NCBI GenBank assembly: GCA_000751295.2 | Contig: CCMO02000001.1 | Location: 4,306,615-4,370,614, forward strand | Direction of reading: 5' to 3' | DNA length: 64,000 nucleotides | DNA from: a bacterium YEK0313 | GTDB lineage: Bacteria > Pseudomonadota > Alphaproteobacteria > Rhizobiales > Phreatobacteraceae | In this document: in pieces, positions 8,902 to 17,021 of the stretch | Layout: every line of letters begins with the position of its first letter | Position numbering within the stretch: position 1 is the first letter of the stretch | Notes under the pieces: generated by a model | What the model saw: the letters and a program-made list of their open reading frames with translations, nothing else | Told to the model about the DNA's origin: nothing | Databases searched by the model: none | Program-made: the position numbers and the translations under genes

Positions 8902-10119
8902 ATGACCAGATCCAACGTGCTGATCGAGATCGTCTACATGGATGCTGGCGGCGGTCATCGCAGCGCCATGAACGCGCTGAAGGCCGTGCTCGCCGAACGC
9001 CATCCGGACTGGCAGGTCGAACCGGTCGACCTGCAGAAGCTGCTGCAGCCGATGGATCCGGTGCACCGCATCTCCCGGCGCGTCGCCCGGCCGCTGCAGC
9101 GCATCCTCGGCCCGCTGGCGCCGAACCTGGCGCTGGAACCGATCGAAGCGCAGGACGTCTACAACACCGCGCTGAAGCGCGGCACGACCCGCGGTCTCGG
9201 CGCGATCCTGCCCCTGCTGCAGGCCTTCATCCGCCACTATGCGCTGGAGCTCGAGGAGCTGCTGCGCCTGCATTGGCTGGAGCCCGGCCGACGCCGGCCC
9301 GACCTCGTCGTGTCGGTCGTGCCCAATTTCAACGGCATCCTGTTCCGGGCGCTGAAGCAGGTCCATCCGCGCACGCCCTACCTGACGGTGATGACCGACA
9401 TGGTCGACTGTCCGCCGAACTTCTGGATGGAGGACCAGGACCAGATCATGGTCTGCGGCACCCAGAAGGCGACGGAACAGGCCAGGGAAACCGGGTTCTA
9501 CCAGCCGGCCAACCTGATCGAGGTTTCCGGCATGATGCTGAAGCCCTCTTTCTACGGACAGCCGGAAGAACCGCGGCTCTCGCTGCCCGGGCTCGGTCTC
9601 GACCCGGGCCGGCCGACCGGCCTCGTCATGTTCGGCGGCAACGGCGCGCTCGGCGCGACGCTCGGCATTCTCGACCGCCTCGCCGAGGCCCGGATCGACG
9701 CGCAGACCATCGTGCTCTGCGGCAGCAACCAGAAACTGCGCGATACCCTCACCGGCCGCGCCGGCTGCCACGCCGTCGGCTTCGTCCAGAATGTCGCCGA
9801 CTATATGCGGCTCGCCGACTTCGTGATCGGCAAACCGGGCCCCGGCAGCATCAGCGAGGCGATCCATATGGGCTGCCCGGTCATCGTCGAGCGCAACGCC
9901 GCGACCATGCCGCAGGAGCGGCCCAATGTGGACTGGGTGCTGGAGGCCAGCGTCGGCATTGCCGTGAAGAGCTTCGAAAAGCAGATCGCCGGCGCCGTGC
10001 AGCGCATGCTGAGCGAGGGCGACGGCTATCGGCGCAATATCCGCAGCAACGTGCCCTACAATTGCGCCGTGTTCGAGGTGGCGACCCATATCGACCATAT
10101 CGTCGCGGCGGCGGCCTGA
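8902..10119 (+). CDS. MGDG-synthase/MurG-like glycosyltransferase (GT28 type)
   Basis: A 405-residue GT-B-fold protein. The N-terminal motif YMDAGGGHRSAMNALKAVL corresponds to the Gly-rich loop and acceptor domain of monogalactosyl-diacylglycerol synthases. The C-terminal nucleotide-sugar half shows FGGNGALGATL, CGSNQKLRDTL and the GT28 donor-site block IGKPGPGSISEAIHMGCPVIVE. Such enzymes transfer a sugar from a UDP-sugar to diacylglycerol or a related membrane lipid at the inner leaflet. The ATG at 8902 is preferred by homology; the preceding base run TTAGG gives a weak site. The gene is single and abuts the stop of the EamA gene tail-to-tail. Confidence 0.85.
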   Translation: MTRSNVLIEIVYMDAGGGHRSAMNALKAVLAERHPDWQVEPVDLQKLLQPMDPVHRISRRVARPLQRILGPLAPNLALEPIEAQDVYNTALKRGTTRGLGAILPLLQAFIRHYALELEELLRLHWLEPGRRRPDLVVSVVPNFNGILFRALKQVHPRTPYLTVMTDMVDCPPNFWMEDQDQIMVCGTQKATEQARETGFYQPANLIEVSGMMLKPSFYGQPEEPRLSLPGLGLDPGRPTGLVMFGGNGALGATLGILDRLAEARIDAQTIVLCGSNQKLRDTLTGRAGCHAVGFVQNVADYMRLADFVIGKPGPGSISEAIHMGCPVIVERNAATMPQERPNVDWVLEASVGIAVKSFEKQIAGAVQRMLSEGDGYRRNIRSNVPYNCAVFEVATHIDHIVAAAA

Positions 10120-10980
10120 TCAGGCGGTCTCGGACGGTTCCGCCGGCGGCGGCCGTTCGCGCCGGACCAGCACGAGCCCGGCCGCGACGATGAGGGCCGC
10201 CCCGGCCAGCGTCGCCAGCCCGGGGATCTCGCCGAAGGCGAAATAGCCGATCAGCGCGGCGCCGATCAGCTCGACATAGACGAGCGGCGCCAGCACCGAG
10301 GCCTCGGCCCGCCGGAACGCGGCGATCGACAGGAAGTGGCAGAGCGCGGACACGAGCCCGAGCCCGGCGAACAGCACGATGTCGGCCCGGCTCGGCACGG
10401 ACCAGTTGGCGACGGCCTGCGGCATCAGCAGCACAGCGCCGGCGACACACTGGAATGTCAGGGTCTTCAGGGGGTCCTCCGCCTCGGCCATCCGGCGCGT
10501 CGCCACCAGATAGAAGGCGAAGGTCAGTCCCGCCGCGAAGGCCAGGAGAATGGCCGGCTCCGCCGCGCCGCCCGGGCGCACGATCGCCATGGCCCCGGCA
10601 AAGCCGAGCGCGAGGCCAGCCAGCTTTGCCGGCGTCAGCCTTTCGCCGAGCATGACGACCGCCAGCGCCACGGCCATGACCGGCGCGGAGAGATAGGCGC
10701 TGGTTGCGGTTGCCAGTGGAATGCGCGCCACCGCGAGATAGTAGAGGGACATGGCGAGCACCAGGAACACGGTGCGCAGCAGGTGCGAGCCGAGCCGCGC
10801 GGTCGGCAACGGCCGGGCACCGTGCACGGCGAGCGACACCGGCAGCACGATCAGCCCGGCCGCCACGCAGCGCGCCCAGCTGAGGAACAGCGGCGAATGG
10901 TCGTGGCTGAGATATTTGGCGATGCCGTCGCCGGCGGGCAGGACCAGCATCGCGATGGCCATCAGGATGACGCCGCCCAT
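10120..10980 (-). CDS. EamA-type drug/metabolite transporter (DMT superfamily)
   Basis: A 286-residue inner-membrane protein with ten predicted helices in two EamA repeats (about residues 1-135 and 145-275). Typical features are the charged end of the first helix and SAYLSAPVMAVALAVVMLGERLTPAKLAGLALGFAGAMAIV, the repeat end with GER. The C-terminal tail is short and basic. Members export metabolites or take up small solutes, and no substrate is evident. Its stop codon is immediately adjacent to that of the convergent glycosyltransferase gene, leaving no room for a separate terminator. Confidence 0.92.
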   Translation of the reverse strand: MGGVILMAIAMLVLPAGDGIAKYLSHDHSPLFLSWARCVAAGLIVLPVSLAVHGARPLPTARLGSHLLRTVFLVLAMSLYYLAVARIPLATATSAYLSAPVMAVALAVVMLGERLTPAKLAGLALGFAGAMAIVRPGGAAEPAILLAFAAGLTFAFYLVATRRMAEAEDPLKTLTFQCVAGAVLLMPQAVANWSVPSRADIVLFAGLGLVSALCHFLSIAAFRRAEASVLAPLVYVELIGAALIGYFAFGEIPGLATLAGAALIVAAGLVLVRRERPPPAEPSETA

Positions 10981-11262
10981 TCAGCCTCCGTCCCTTCCGG
11001 CGGCGCACATCGGCCAAATGCCGCCGGCGCTCAATGCGTTACCGTCATATCCTGAATCCGGACCTCGTGCCGCGCCCGCTATCCTGGCGCGGCCCGCCGC
11101 GATTTCAAGGATGCGCTTGCCCGCGGGCCGTCGCCTGCGGCTGTCGGGATGCTGCCTCCCGAACTGCCATATCGACTTGCCGCGAGCCCCTCGCCTAGGA
11201 TCGCCGCCGTTCGCGCCGGCTTGCCCGCGCGATCCACGAGAGCTGAGGAAAACGTCCGTCCG

Positions 11263-12801
11263 ATGAACGCCAGCACTTCGCCTTCCGCCGAAAAGAACCA
11301 GCCCGGCCCCTATGATCTCGCCATCCGCGGCGGCCGCCTGATCGATCCCGAAACCGGACTGGACGCGACCGGCGATGTCGGCCTGCGCGACGGGCGGATC
11401 GTCGCCGTCGGCAAGCTCGACGGCGAGGCGGCGCGCAGCATCGACGCCGGCGGCCTGGTGGTGGCGCCCGGCTTCATCGACCTGCACGCCCATGGCCAGT
11501 CGATCGCCGCCGACCGCATGCAGGCCTTCGACGGCGTGACCACCTCGCTGGAGCTCGAGGCCGGCATGCTGCCGGTCGCCCGCTGGTACGAGCAGCAGGA
11601 GGCCAAGCGGCGGGTGCTGAATTACGGCGCCGCCGCCAACTGGGCCTTTGCCCGGATCGCCGCCATGACCGGCGCCGAGCTTGAGCCCGATCTCGGCTAC
11701 ATGGCGCGCAACAATCACGACAAGCGCTGGGTCGAGAATGTCGCGACCGACAAGGAGGTCAGGGACATCGTCGCCCTGATCGCCCAGGGCCTCGACGAAG
11801 GCGGCATCGGCATCGGCATCCTCAACGCCTATGCGCCGGGCGCCGGGGTCAAGGAGCTCTCGGAGGTGGCGAGCCTTGCCGCCCGCTACGGCGTGCCGAC
11901 CTATACCCATGTCGCCTACGCCTCGAACAGCGACCCCAGGAGCTCGATCGAAGCCTATACCCGGCTGGTCGGCTATGCCGGCTCGACCGGCGCGCACATG
12001 CATATCTGCCACTTCAACAGCACCAGCCTGCAGGATGTCGAGCGTGCCGCCGCGCTGATCCGCAAGGCGCAGGCGCAGGGCCTGAAGGTGACGGTCGAAG
12101 CCTATCCCTATGGCACCGGCTCGACCGTGCTCGGCGCCGCCTTCTTCGCCGATCCGGCCTTCGTCGAGCGCACCGGCAGCGGCTACGAGGCGATCGAAAT
12201 GGTCGATACCGGCCGCACCTTCCACAACCGCGAGGAGATCCTGGCCGCCCAGGCGCAGGACCCCGGCTCGCTGGTGCTCTGGCACTTCCTCGACACCGAG
12301 GCCAATCCGCGCCATCGCGACCTGCTCGACGTGTCGATCCTGTTCCCGGAAGGCGCCATCGCCTCCGACGCCATGCCCTGGTCGCTTGCCGACGGCTCGT
12401 TCTACGAGGGCGACGCCTGGCCGCTGCCGAAGGATGCCTCGGCCCATCCGCGCTCGTCGGGCACCTTCACCCGCTTCCTGCGTCACTGGGTGCGCGAGCG
12501 CGAGGCGCTGTCGCTGATCGAGGGCCTCGCCAAATGCACGCTCATCCCGGCCGACATCCTCGGCGAGAGCACGCCGGCCATGCGCCGCAAGGGGCGCCTG
12601 CAGCCGGGCTGCGACGCCGACATCGTGGTGTTCGACTACGACAACCTCACCGACCGGGCCGAGTTCAAGGCGATGAACCGGCCCGCGGAAGGCATGAAGC
12701 ACGTCCTGGTCAATGGCGAAGCCGTGATCTCGGACGGCGCGCTCGTCACCACGGCCCGGCCGGGCCGGCCGATGCGGCGCCCGGTCAAGCGGGCCGGCTG
12801 A
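11263..12801 (+). CDS. Amidohydrolase of the N-acyl-D-amino-acid deacylase family
   Basis: A 512-residue metal-dependent hydrolase. It starts with the beta-sandwich segment YDLAIRGGRLIDPETGLDATGDVGLRDGRIVAVG. The metal motif follows in APGFIDLHAHGQS, further His residues occur in YTHVAY and MHICHFNS, and the C-terminus closes the sandwich (GRLQPGCDADIVVFDYDNLTDRAEF). This order matches D-aminoacylases, in particular the D-glutamate deacylase branch. It would remove an acyl group from an N-acyl-D-amino acid. The ATG at 11263 was chosen because homology starts just after it. A COG0523 GTPase gene follows four bases after its stop, suggesting metal delivery to this enzyme. Confidence 0.85.
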   Translation: MNASTSPSAEKNQPGPYDLAIRGGRLIDPETGLDATGDVGLRDGRIVAVGKLDGEAARSIDAGGLVVAPGFIDLHAHGQSIAADRMQAFDGVTTSLELEAGMLPVARWYEQQEAKRRVLNYGAAANWAFARIAAMTGAELEPDLGYMARNNHDKRWVENVATDKEVRDIVALIAQGLDEGGIGIGILNAYAPGAGVKELSEVASLAARYGVPTYTHVAYASNSDPRSSIEAYTRLVGYAGSTGAHMHICHFNSTSLQDVERAAALIRKAQAQGLKVTVEAYPYGTGSTVLGAAFFADPAFVERTGSGYEAIEMVDTGRTFHNREEILAAQAQDPGSLVLWHFLDTEANPRHRDLLDVSILFPEGAIASDAMPWSLADGSFYEGDAWPLPKDASAHPRSSGTFTRFLRHWVREREALSLIEGLAKCTLIPADILGESTPAMRRKGRLQPGCDADIVVFDYDNLTDRAEFKAMNRPAEGMKHVLVNGEAVISDGALVTTARPGRPMRRPVKRAG

Positions 12802-12805
12802 AACC

Positions 12806-13759
12806 ATGGCCGTCCCGATCCTGCTCGTGTCGGGTTTTCTCGGCGCGGGCAAGACGACGCTGATCAACCACCTGCTCAGCGCCGCCGATGGGCGGCGCAT
12901 CGCCGCGGTGGTCAACGATTTCGGCGCCATCAACATCGATGCCGAGCTTCTGGCGAACAGTGCCGACGGCGTCGTCGCCCTGCAGAACGGCTGCATCTGC
13001 TGCTCGCTGCAGGGCGACCTGCTGCGCACGCTCGGCCGGCTGTTGCGGCGCGATCCGCCGCCCGACGCGATCGTCATCGAGACGAGCGGCGTCTCCGACC
13101 CCGCGGAGATCGTCCGCAGCCTGCTCGATCCGGTGATCTGGCGCGAGGCGTCCCTGGAAACGGTGATCGCGCTCGCCGATGCGCGGGCGCTCACCGACGA
13201 TCCCGCCCGGCTCGACGATCCGCTCAGCCATAGCCAGATCGCCGCCGCCGACATCATCGCGCTCAACAAGGCCGATCTCGTCACGCCGGAGGAGCTTCAA
13301 CGGGCGCGCGCGCTCATCGCGGCGCGTCATCCGGGCCGGGCGATCTTCGACGTCAGCGAAGGCAGGATCCCGCCCGAACTCGCCTTTGCCGGCGATATCG
13401 ACACCGTCCGGCAACCGTCCGATGCAGCGCCATCGGCCGCGCGGCGCGCCCATGGCTTCTCGACGCCGCAGTTCGAGACGCTCACCTTCACCGCCCGCAA
13501 GCCCTTCTCGCTCGCCCGGTTCCAGGCCGCGATCCAGACCTTGAGCCCACGCCTCGTGCGCGCGAAAGGTTTCCTCGCCTTCGCCGAACAGGGCGGCAGG
13601 CCGATGCTGTTCCAGCTCGTCGGCCAGCGCGCGACGCTCGGCCCCGCACCCGCCGGCCGCGACGGCACGCCGCCGGTCCGGCTGGTGCTGATCGCCGGGA
13701 ACGGCAAGCTCGACCGCGACACCGTCGACGCCCTGCTCCGGTCCTGCCTGCAGGATTGA
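12806..13759 (+). CDS. COG0523 (CobW/YjiA-like) GTPase, putative metallochaperone
   Basis: A 317-residue G3E GTPase. Walker A is SGFLGAGKTT (9-18), the metal-binding CxCC motif is NGCICC (Cys63, Cys65, Cys66), Walker B is IVIETSG, and the guanine-recognition motif is ALNKAD. The C-terminal CobW domain follows (FETLTFTARKPFSLARFQAAI). Family members load zinc, cobalt or other metals into target enzymes. The gene starts four bases after the amidohydrolase stop, so that metalloenzyme is a plausible client. No Zur site was seen. Confidence 0.9.
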   Translation: MAVPILLVSGFLGAGKTTLINHLLSAADGRRIAAVVNDFGAINIDAELLANSADGVVALQNGCICCSLQGDLLRTLGRLLRRDPPPDAIVIETSGVSDPAEIVRSLLDPVIWREASLETVIALADARALTDDPARLDDPLSHSQIAAADIIALNKADLVTPEELQRARALIAARHPGRAIFDVSEGRIPPELAFAGDIDTVRQPSDAAPSAARRAHGFSTPQFETLTFTARKPFSLARFQAAIQTLSPRLVRAKGFLAFAEQGGRPMLFQLVGQRATLGPAPAGRDGTPPVRLVLIAGNGKLDRDTVDALLRSCLQD

Positions 13760-13773
13760 GGCGCCACGCCGGC

Positions 13774-14826
13774 TCAGGACCGGCCCGCGGCCTCGTTCAG
13801 CGACTGGCGATATTTCTCGGCGTCCCAATCGAGCAGATCATTCTCGTCCGCCGCAGTCAGCGCCTTGACGCTCGCCTCCGCCGGCACGCGCGGCAGCACC
13901 AGCCCGAGGCAGCGCAGCAGTTCATGGCCACCATCGCCGAGCGCCCGGTTCGCGAGAATGCCGAGCCGGGGCACCAGGACGAAAGAGGGATCAGCCTCGC
14001 CGCGTGCGCGTCGCGCGTCGAGCCAGCCGCGGAGGTCTCCGGCGTCGATCGCCTGTTGCGGCGAGCGGCCAAGGAACACGACGTGATCGGGATAGAAGGC
14101 CCCCCGGGCGGCCAGCGCCAGGGCATGCGGATCGAGTGCCGCCGCATGGGCCTCGGCGCCGCGCGGCAATTGCAGGCCGCAGGCAGCCGCGAGCTCCTCG
14201 AGCGCAGCGAGGTCGGGGGCCGGTATCGGCCGCGGCGGCAAGGCGAGCCGTGCCTCGACCTCGCGCATCAGCCTTTCAGCCTGCACCTCGGTATCGGCTC
14301 CGACCACCGGCCCATGGTTTTCCAGGATCAGGATGTCGGCCGGCGCACGGGCGAGCGCCTCGCGCACCAGCACAGTCAGCGGCGCCCCCGGCCTGACATA
14401 GGGCACCCAGACGAAAGGCAGGCCGGCGAGGCGTGCGGCGACGCGCTCGCGCCCGTCGCGCAGCATGGCATGGGCAAGCGTATTGACGCCGTGGACATGG
14501 ACCACCACGCGGTGCGGCATCAGCGCGTGCAGCGAGGTTTCGATCGAAGGCAGGAGCCTGCCCCCGCCGCGCCGCGCGGCCGCGACGCCGGCATCGATAT
14601 CGGCGGGTGGGCCGTTGACCGCGGCTGCCAGCGCCTGCCGGTCGAGCGGAACGAAGATCGGCCGGGCCAGCGCCTCGGCGAGCCAGGTGCCCGACGCCTT
14701 GATCCACAGCGTATCGGCGGTTTTCAGCGACGTATTGCCGCCCGCCGCCTGCACCAGGGCGATGTCGGCGCCGAGGCGGGCCGAGAGATCCGCAAGAGGC
14801 CGCAGGATGTCCGGTGTCGCGTCCAT
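13774..14826 (-). CDS. Class II aldolase/adducin-family protein, last gene of the polyol operon
   Basis: A 350-residue protein whose first two-thirds form a class II aldolase domain. AGGNTSLK (28-35) is the phosphate-binding turn, Glu96 in SIETSLH is the probable catalytic acid, and the zinc ligands are His110 and His112 (VVHVHG) and His171 (ENHGP). The C-terminal 130 residues (AFYPDHVVFLG onward) are an extension absent from FucA/AraD. Its ATG overlaps the stop of the HAD gene by one base (a GTG three bases earlier is also possible), so it is translationally coupled to the polyol operon. It would cleave or epimerise a phosphorylated ketose; the substrate is unknown. Confidence 0.85.
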   Translation of the reverse strand: MDATPDILRPLADLSARLGADIALVQAAGGNTSLKTADTLWIKASGTWLAEALARPIFVPLDRQALAAAVNGPPADIDAGVAAARRGGGRLLPSIETSLHALMPHRVVVHVHGVNTLAHAMLRDGRERVAARLAGLPFVWVPYVRPGAPLTVLVREALARAPADILILENHGPVVGADTEVQAERLMREVEARLALPPRPIPAPDLAALEELAAACGLQLPRGAEAHAAALDPHALALAARGAFYPDHVVFLGRSPQQAIDAGDLRGWLDARRARGEADPSFVLVPRLGILANRALGDGGHELLRCLGLVLPRVPAEASVKALTAADENDLLDWDAEKYRQSLNEAAGRS

Positions 14827-15680
14827 CACGGCGCCTCCCAGCGCAGGCTCGGCAGCGCAAAGTCGATGCGCGCGGCAAAGCGCGCGGCAAGGCCGGCGAG
14901 CGCCGCGTCGCGCGGCTGCCGGCCAAGATCCTCGGCGTGAATGCCGCCCATGACGAAGACCGTCGCAAGCCCCGCCCGGTCGCCGCCCGCCATGTCGTGC
15001 GCGACGCTGTCGCCGACCACGGCGACCTGGCCGGGCGCAAGGCCGGCCGCGGCGAGCGCGGCCGAATAGACCTCGGGCTCCGGCTTGCCGACGAGCCGCA
15101 CCGTGCCGCCCCGCTCCGCATAGGCGCCGGCAAGCGCGCCCGGGCTCATCACCTTGCGGCCGTCGATCACCGCCGTGACATCCGGGTTCGAGCAGACGAG
15201 CGGCAGGCGATGGGCCAGCGCATCGTCGAGCACCGCCTGCGCATCGCCCTCCGCCTCGGCCTGATTGGTGCTCGCCAGCAGCACGAAATCCGCCGCGCCC
15301 GCCCGCCTCACGACGTCGAGATCGATGCCTTCGACGACATCGGCCGGCCCGATCAGGAGACAGCGGCGGCCGAGCCCGGCGAAGAACCGGTCCGGCCGCC
15401 GCGCCAGGAGATCGGCGGCAACCTCACCGGAGGTCACCAGGGCGTCATGGGTCTCGCCCGCATGGAAGCCGAGCGCGGCGAGACGACGGCCGTTCTCGGC
15501 GGCGCGCCGGCCGGAATTCGACAGGAGCACCACGCGCCGCGCCGCCGCCCGCAGCCGGCGAAGCGCGGCGATGGCCCCGGGATAGGGCCGCGCGCCATCG
15601 TGCAGCACGCCCCATTGGTCGATCAGGAAGCCGTCGAAACGCGCGGCGAGCGGCGCTATGCCTTCGAGAAAAACGGTCAT
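14826..15680 (-). CDS. HAD class IIA hydrolase (TIGR01459-like)
   Basis: A 284-residue HAD phosphatase of the NagD-like IIA class. Motif I is FLIDQWGVLHDG (Asp20), where the usual second Asp of DxD is Trp, as in the alphaproteobacterial subfamily with WGVLHDG. Motif II is VLLSNSGR, and motif IV is GQVAVVGDSVAHDMAG. It would dephosphorylate a small sugar phosphate or related compound. It overlaps the upstream kinase gene by four bases (ATGA) and the downstream aldolase by one base. In this operon it could relieve build-up of toxic phosphorylated intermediates, which is an inference. Confidence 0.86.
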   Translation of the reverse strand: MTVFLEGIAPLAARFDGFLIDQWGVLHDGARPYPGAIAALRRLRAAARRVVLLSNSGRRAAENGRRLAALGFHAGETHDALVTSGEVAADLLARRPDRFFAGLGRRCLLIGPADVVEGIDLDVVRRAGAADFVLLASTNQAEAEGDAQAVLDDALAHRLPLVCSNPDVTAVIDGRKVMSPGALAGAYAERGGTVRLVGKPEPEVYSAALAAAGLAPGQVAVVGDSVAHDMAGGDRAGLATVFVMGGIHAEDLGRQPRDAALAGLAARFAARIDFALPSLRWEAP

Positions 15681-17011
15681 GGCGGTTTCGGAACTCCTCT
15701 CAGCGCCAGCAGCGCCGTGCCATAGGCAGCTTCGCCCTCGACCGCCGTCATCATGGGCACGCCGAGCCTTGCCGCACGGATCCGCGTGAAGACGGCATCG
15801 GCGGCTCCGCCTCCGACGCTGCGCACCGAGACGAGCGGCGGCGCGCCGAGCGCCGCGAGCCGCTGATAGGCGAGCTGTTCGATCGCGGCTATGCCCTCGA
15901 ACAGCCCCTGCAGGAACAACGCATCGTCGGCCGGCCGCGGCTCCAGGCGCGGCGCAAGCGTCGGATCGGCGATCGGAAAGCGTTCGCCGGGAGCAAGCAG
16001 CGGATAATAGGAAAGCCCGCTCGGCCGCATCGGATCGATCCGCGTGCCGAGGCGCTCGAGTTCGGCCGGCGCGAAGAAACGGGCCAGCACCTGCCCGCCG
16101 GTATTGGAGGCGCCGCCCGGCAGCCAGAGCGCCCCCAGCCGATGGCTGTAGACCCCGCTTGCGGCGTCGAAGACCGGCTGGTCGGCGACCAGCTTGACGA
16201 CCAGCGTCGAGCCGAGCGCGGTCACGCCCTCGCCCGGCCGGGTCGCGCCGGTCGCAAGAAACGAGGCGACGCCGTCGGTCGTTCCGGCCCGCACGGTCAC
16301 CTCGTCAGGCAGGCCGAGAGCGGTGGCGACCGCCGGGTCGATCCGGCCGAGCGGCGTCCCCGGCTCGGCGACGTCGGGCAGGACGCTCCTGTCGACGCCG
16401 AGCTCGTCGAGCCAGGCCGGCCAGCCGCGCGCAATCGGGTCGTAGCCCATTTTCAGGGCGTTGTTTTCATCGCTGAGCCCATGGCGCCCGGCGAGCCACC
16501 CCGCCAGCCAGTCGGCCTGGTGCACGAAGCGCCAAGCGCCCGGCGCAAGGCCTTCCGCCGTGAGGTACAGCAGCTTGGCGAGCGCCGAGGTCGCGCCCTG
16601 GGCGCCGCTCGTCGGCGGCGCGGCGACGGCGATGCGGCCTGCCTCAGCGCCGGCCCGCGCGTCGTTGTACAGGAGACCTGGCCCGAGCGCCTCGCCCGTC
16701 ACCGAGATCGGGACCAGCGTGCCCGACGTGCCGTCCACCGCGAGGCTTGCGACACCGTCGAGCGCGTGGCGGCCGGCGAGCTCCCGAACCGCGCCGCGCA
16801 GGGCCTCGCGCCAGAGCTCGGGCGTCTGCTCGGCGCGGACGCCATCCCGGAGCGGCGGCGGCAGCGGCCTCGCCGCGCTGCCGATCAGCCGGCCGGCCAT
16901 GTCGACGGCGACCGCCCGGACCCCCGACGTGCCGACATCGATGCCGAGCGCCGCGGCCGGGCCCGTCGCGGCGCCGGTGTCGCTGTCCTGAGCCGTGCCG
17001 ATGCCCGTCAT
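15677..17011 (-). CDS. FGGY-family carbohydrate kinase, D-ribulokinase (SePSK/XK-1)-like
   Basis: A 444-residue short FGGY kinase. The N-terminal ATPase motif is ALGIDVGTSGVRAVAVD. The next block, LAVDGTSGTLVPISVTGEA then GLLYNDARA, is typical of the short cyanobacterial/plant group shown to phosphorylate D-ribulose, rather than of xylulokinase. The second domain begins with RAGTTDGVASFLATG (catalytic Asp in TTDG), and the nucleotide site is near VRSVGGGAAD. It overlaps the HAD gene by four bases and follows the GlpD-like gene by ten. It is the second kinase of the operon, so the pathway probably has a free ketose intermediate or accepts two substrates. Confidence 0.85.
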   Translation of the reverse strand: MTGIGTAQDSDTGAATGPAAALGIDVGTSGVRAVAVDMAGRLIGSAARPLPPPLRDGVRAEQTPELWREALRGAVRELAGRHALDGVASLAVDGTSGTLVPISVTGEALGPGLLYNDARAGAEAGRIAVAAPPTSGAQGATSALAKLLYLTAEGLAPGAWRFVHQADWLAGWLAGRHGLSDENNALKMGYDPIARGWPAWLDELGVDRSVLPDVAEPGTPLGRIDPAVATALGLPDEVTVRAGTTDGVASFLATGATRPGEGVTALGSTLVVKLVADQPVFDAASGVYSHRLGALWLPGGASNTGGQVLARFFAPAELERLGTRIDPMRPSGLSYYPLLAPGERFPIADPTLAPRLEPRPADDALFLQGLFEGIAAIEQLAYQRLAALGAPPLVSVRSVGGGAADAVFTRIRAARLGVPMMTAVEGEAAYGTALLALRGVPKPP

Positions 17012-17021
17012 CCGCGCTCCG

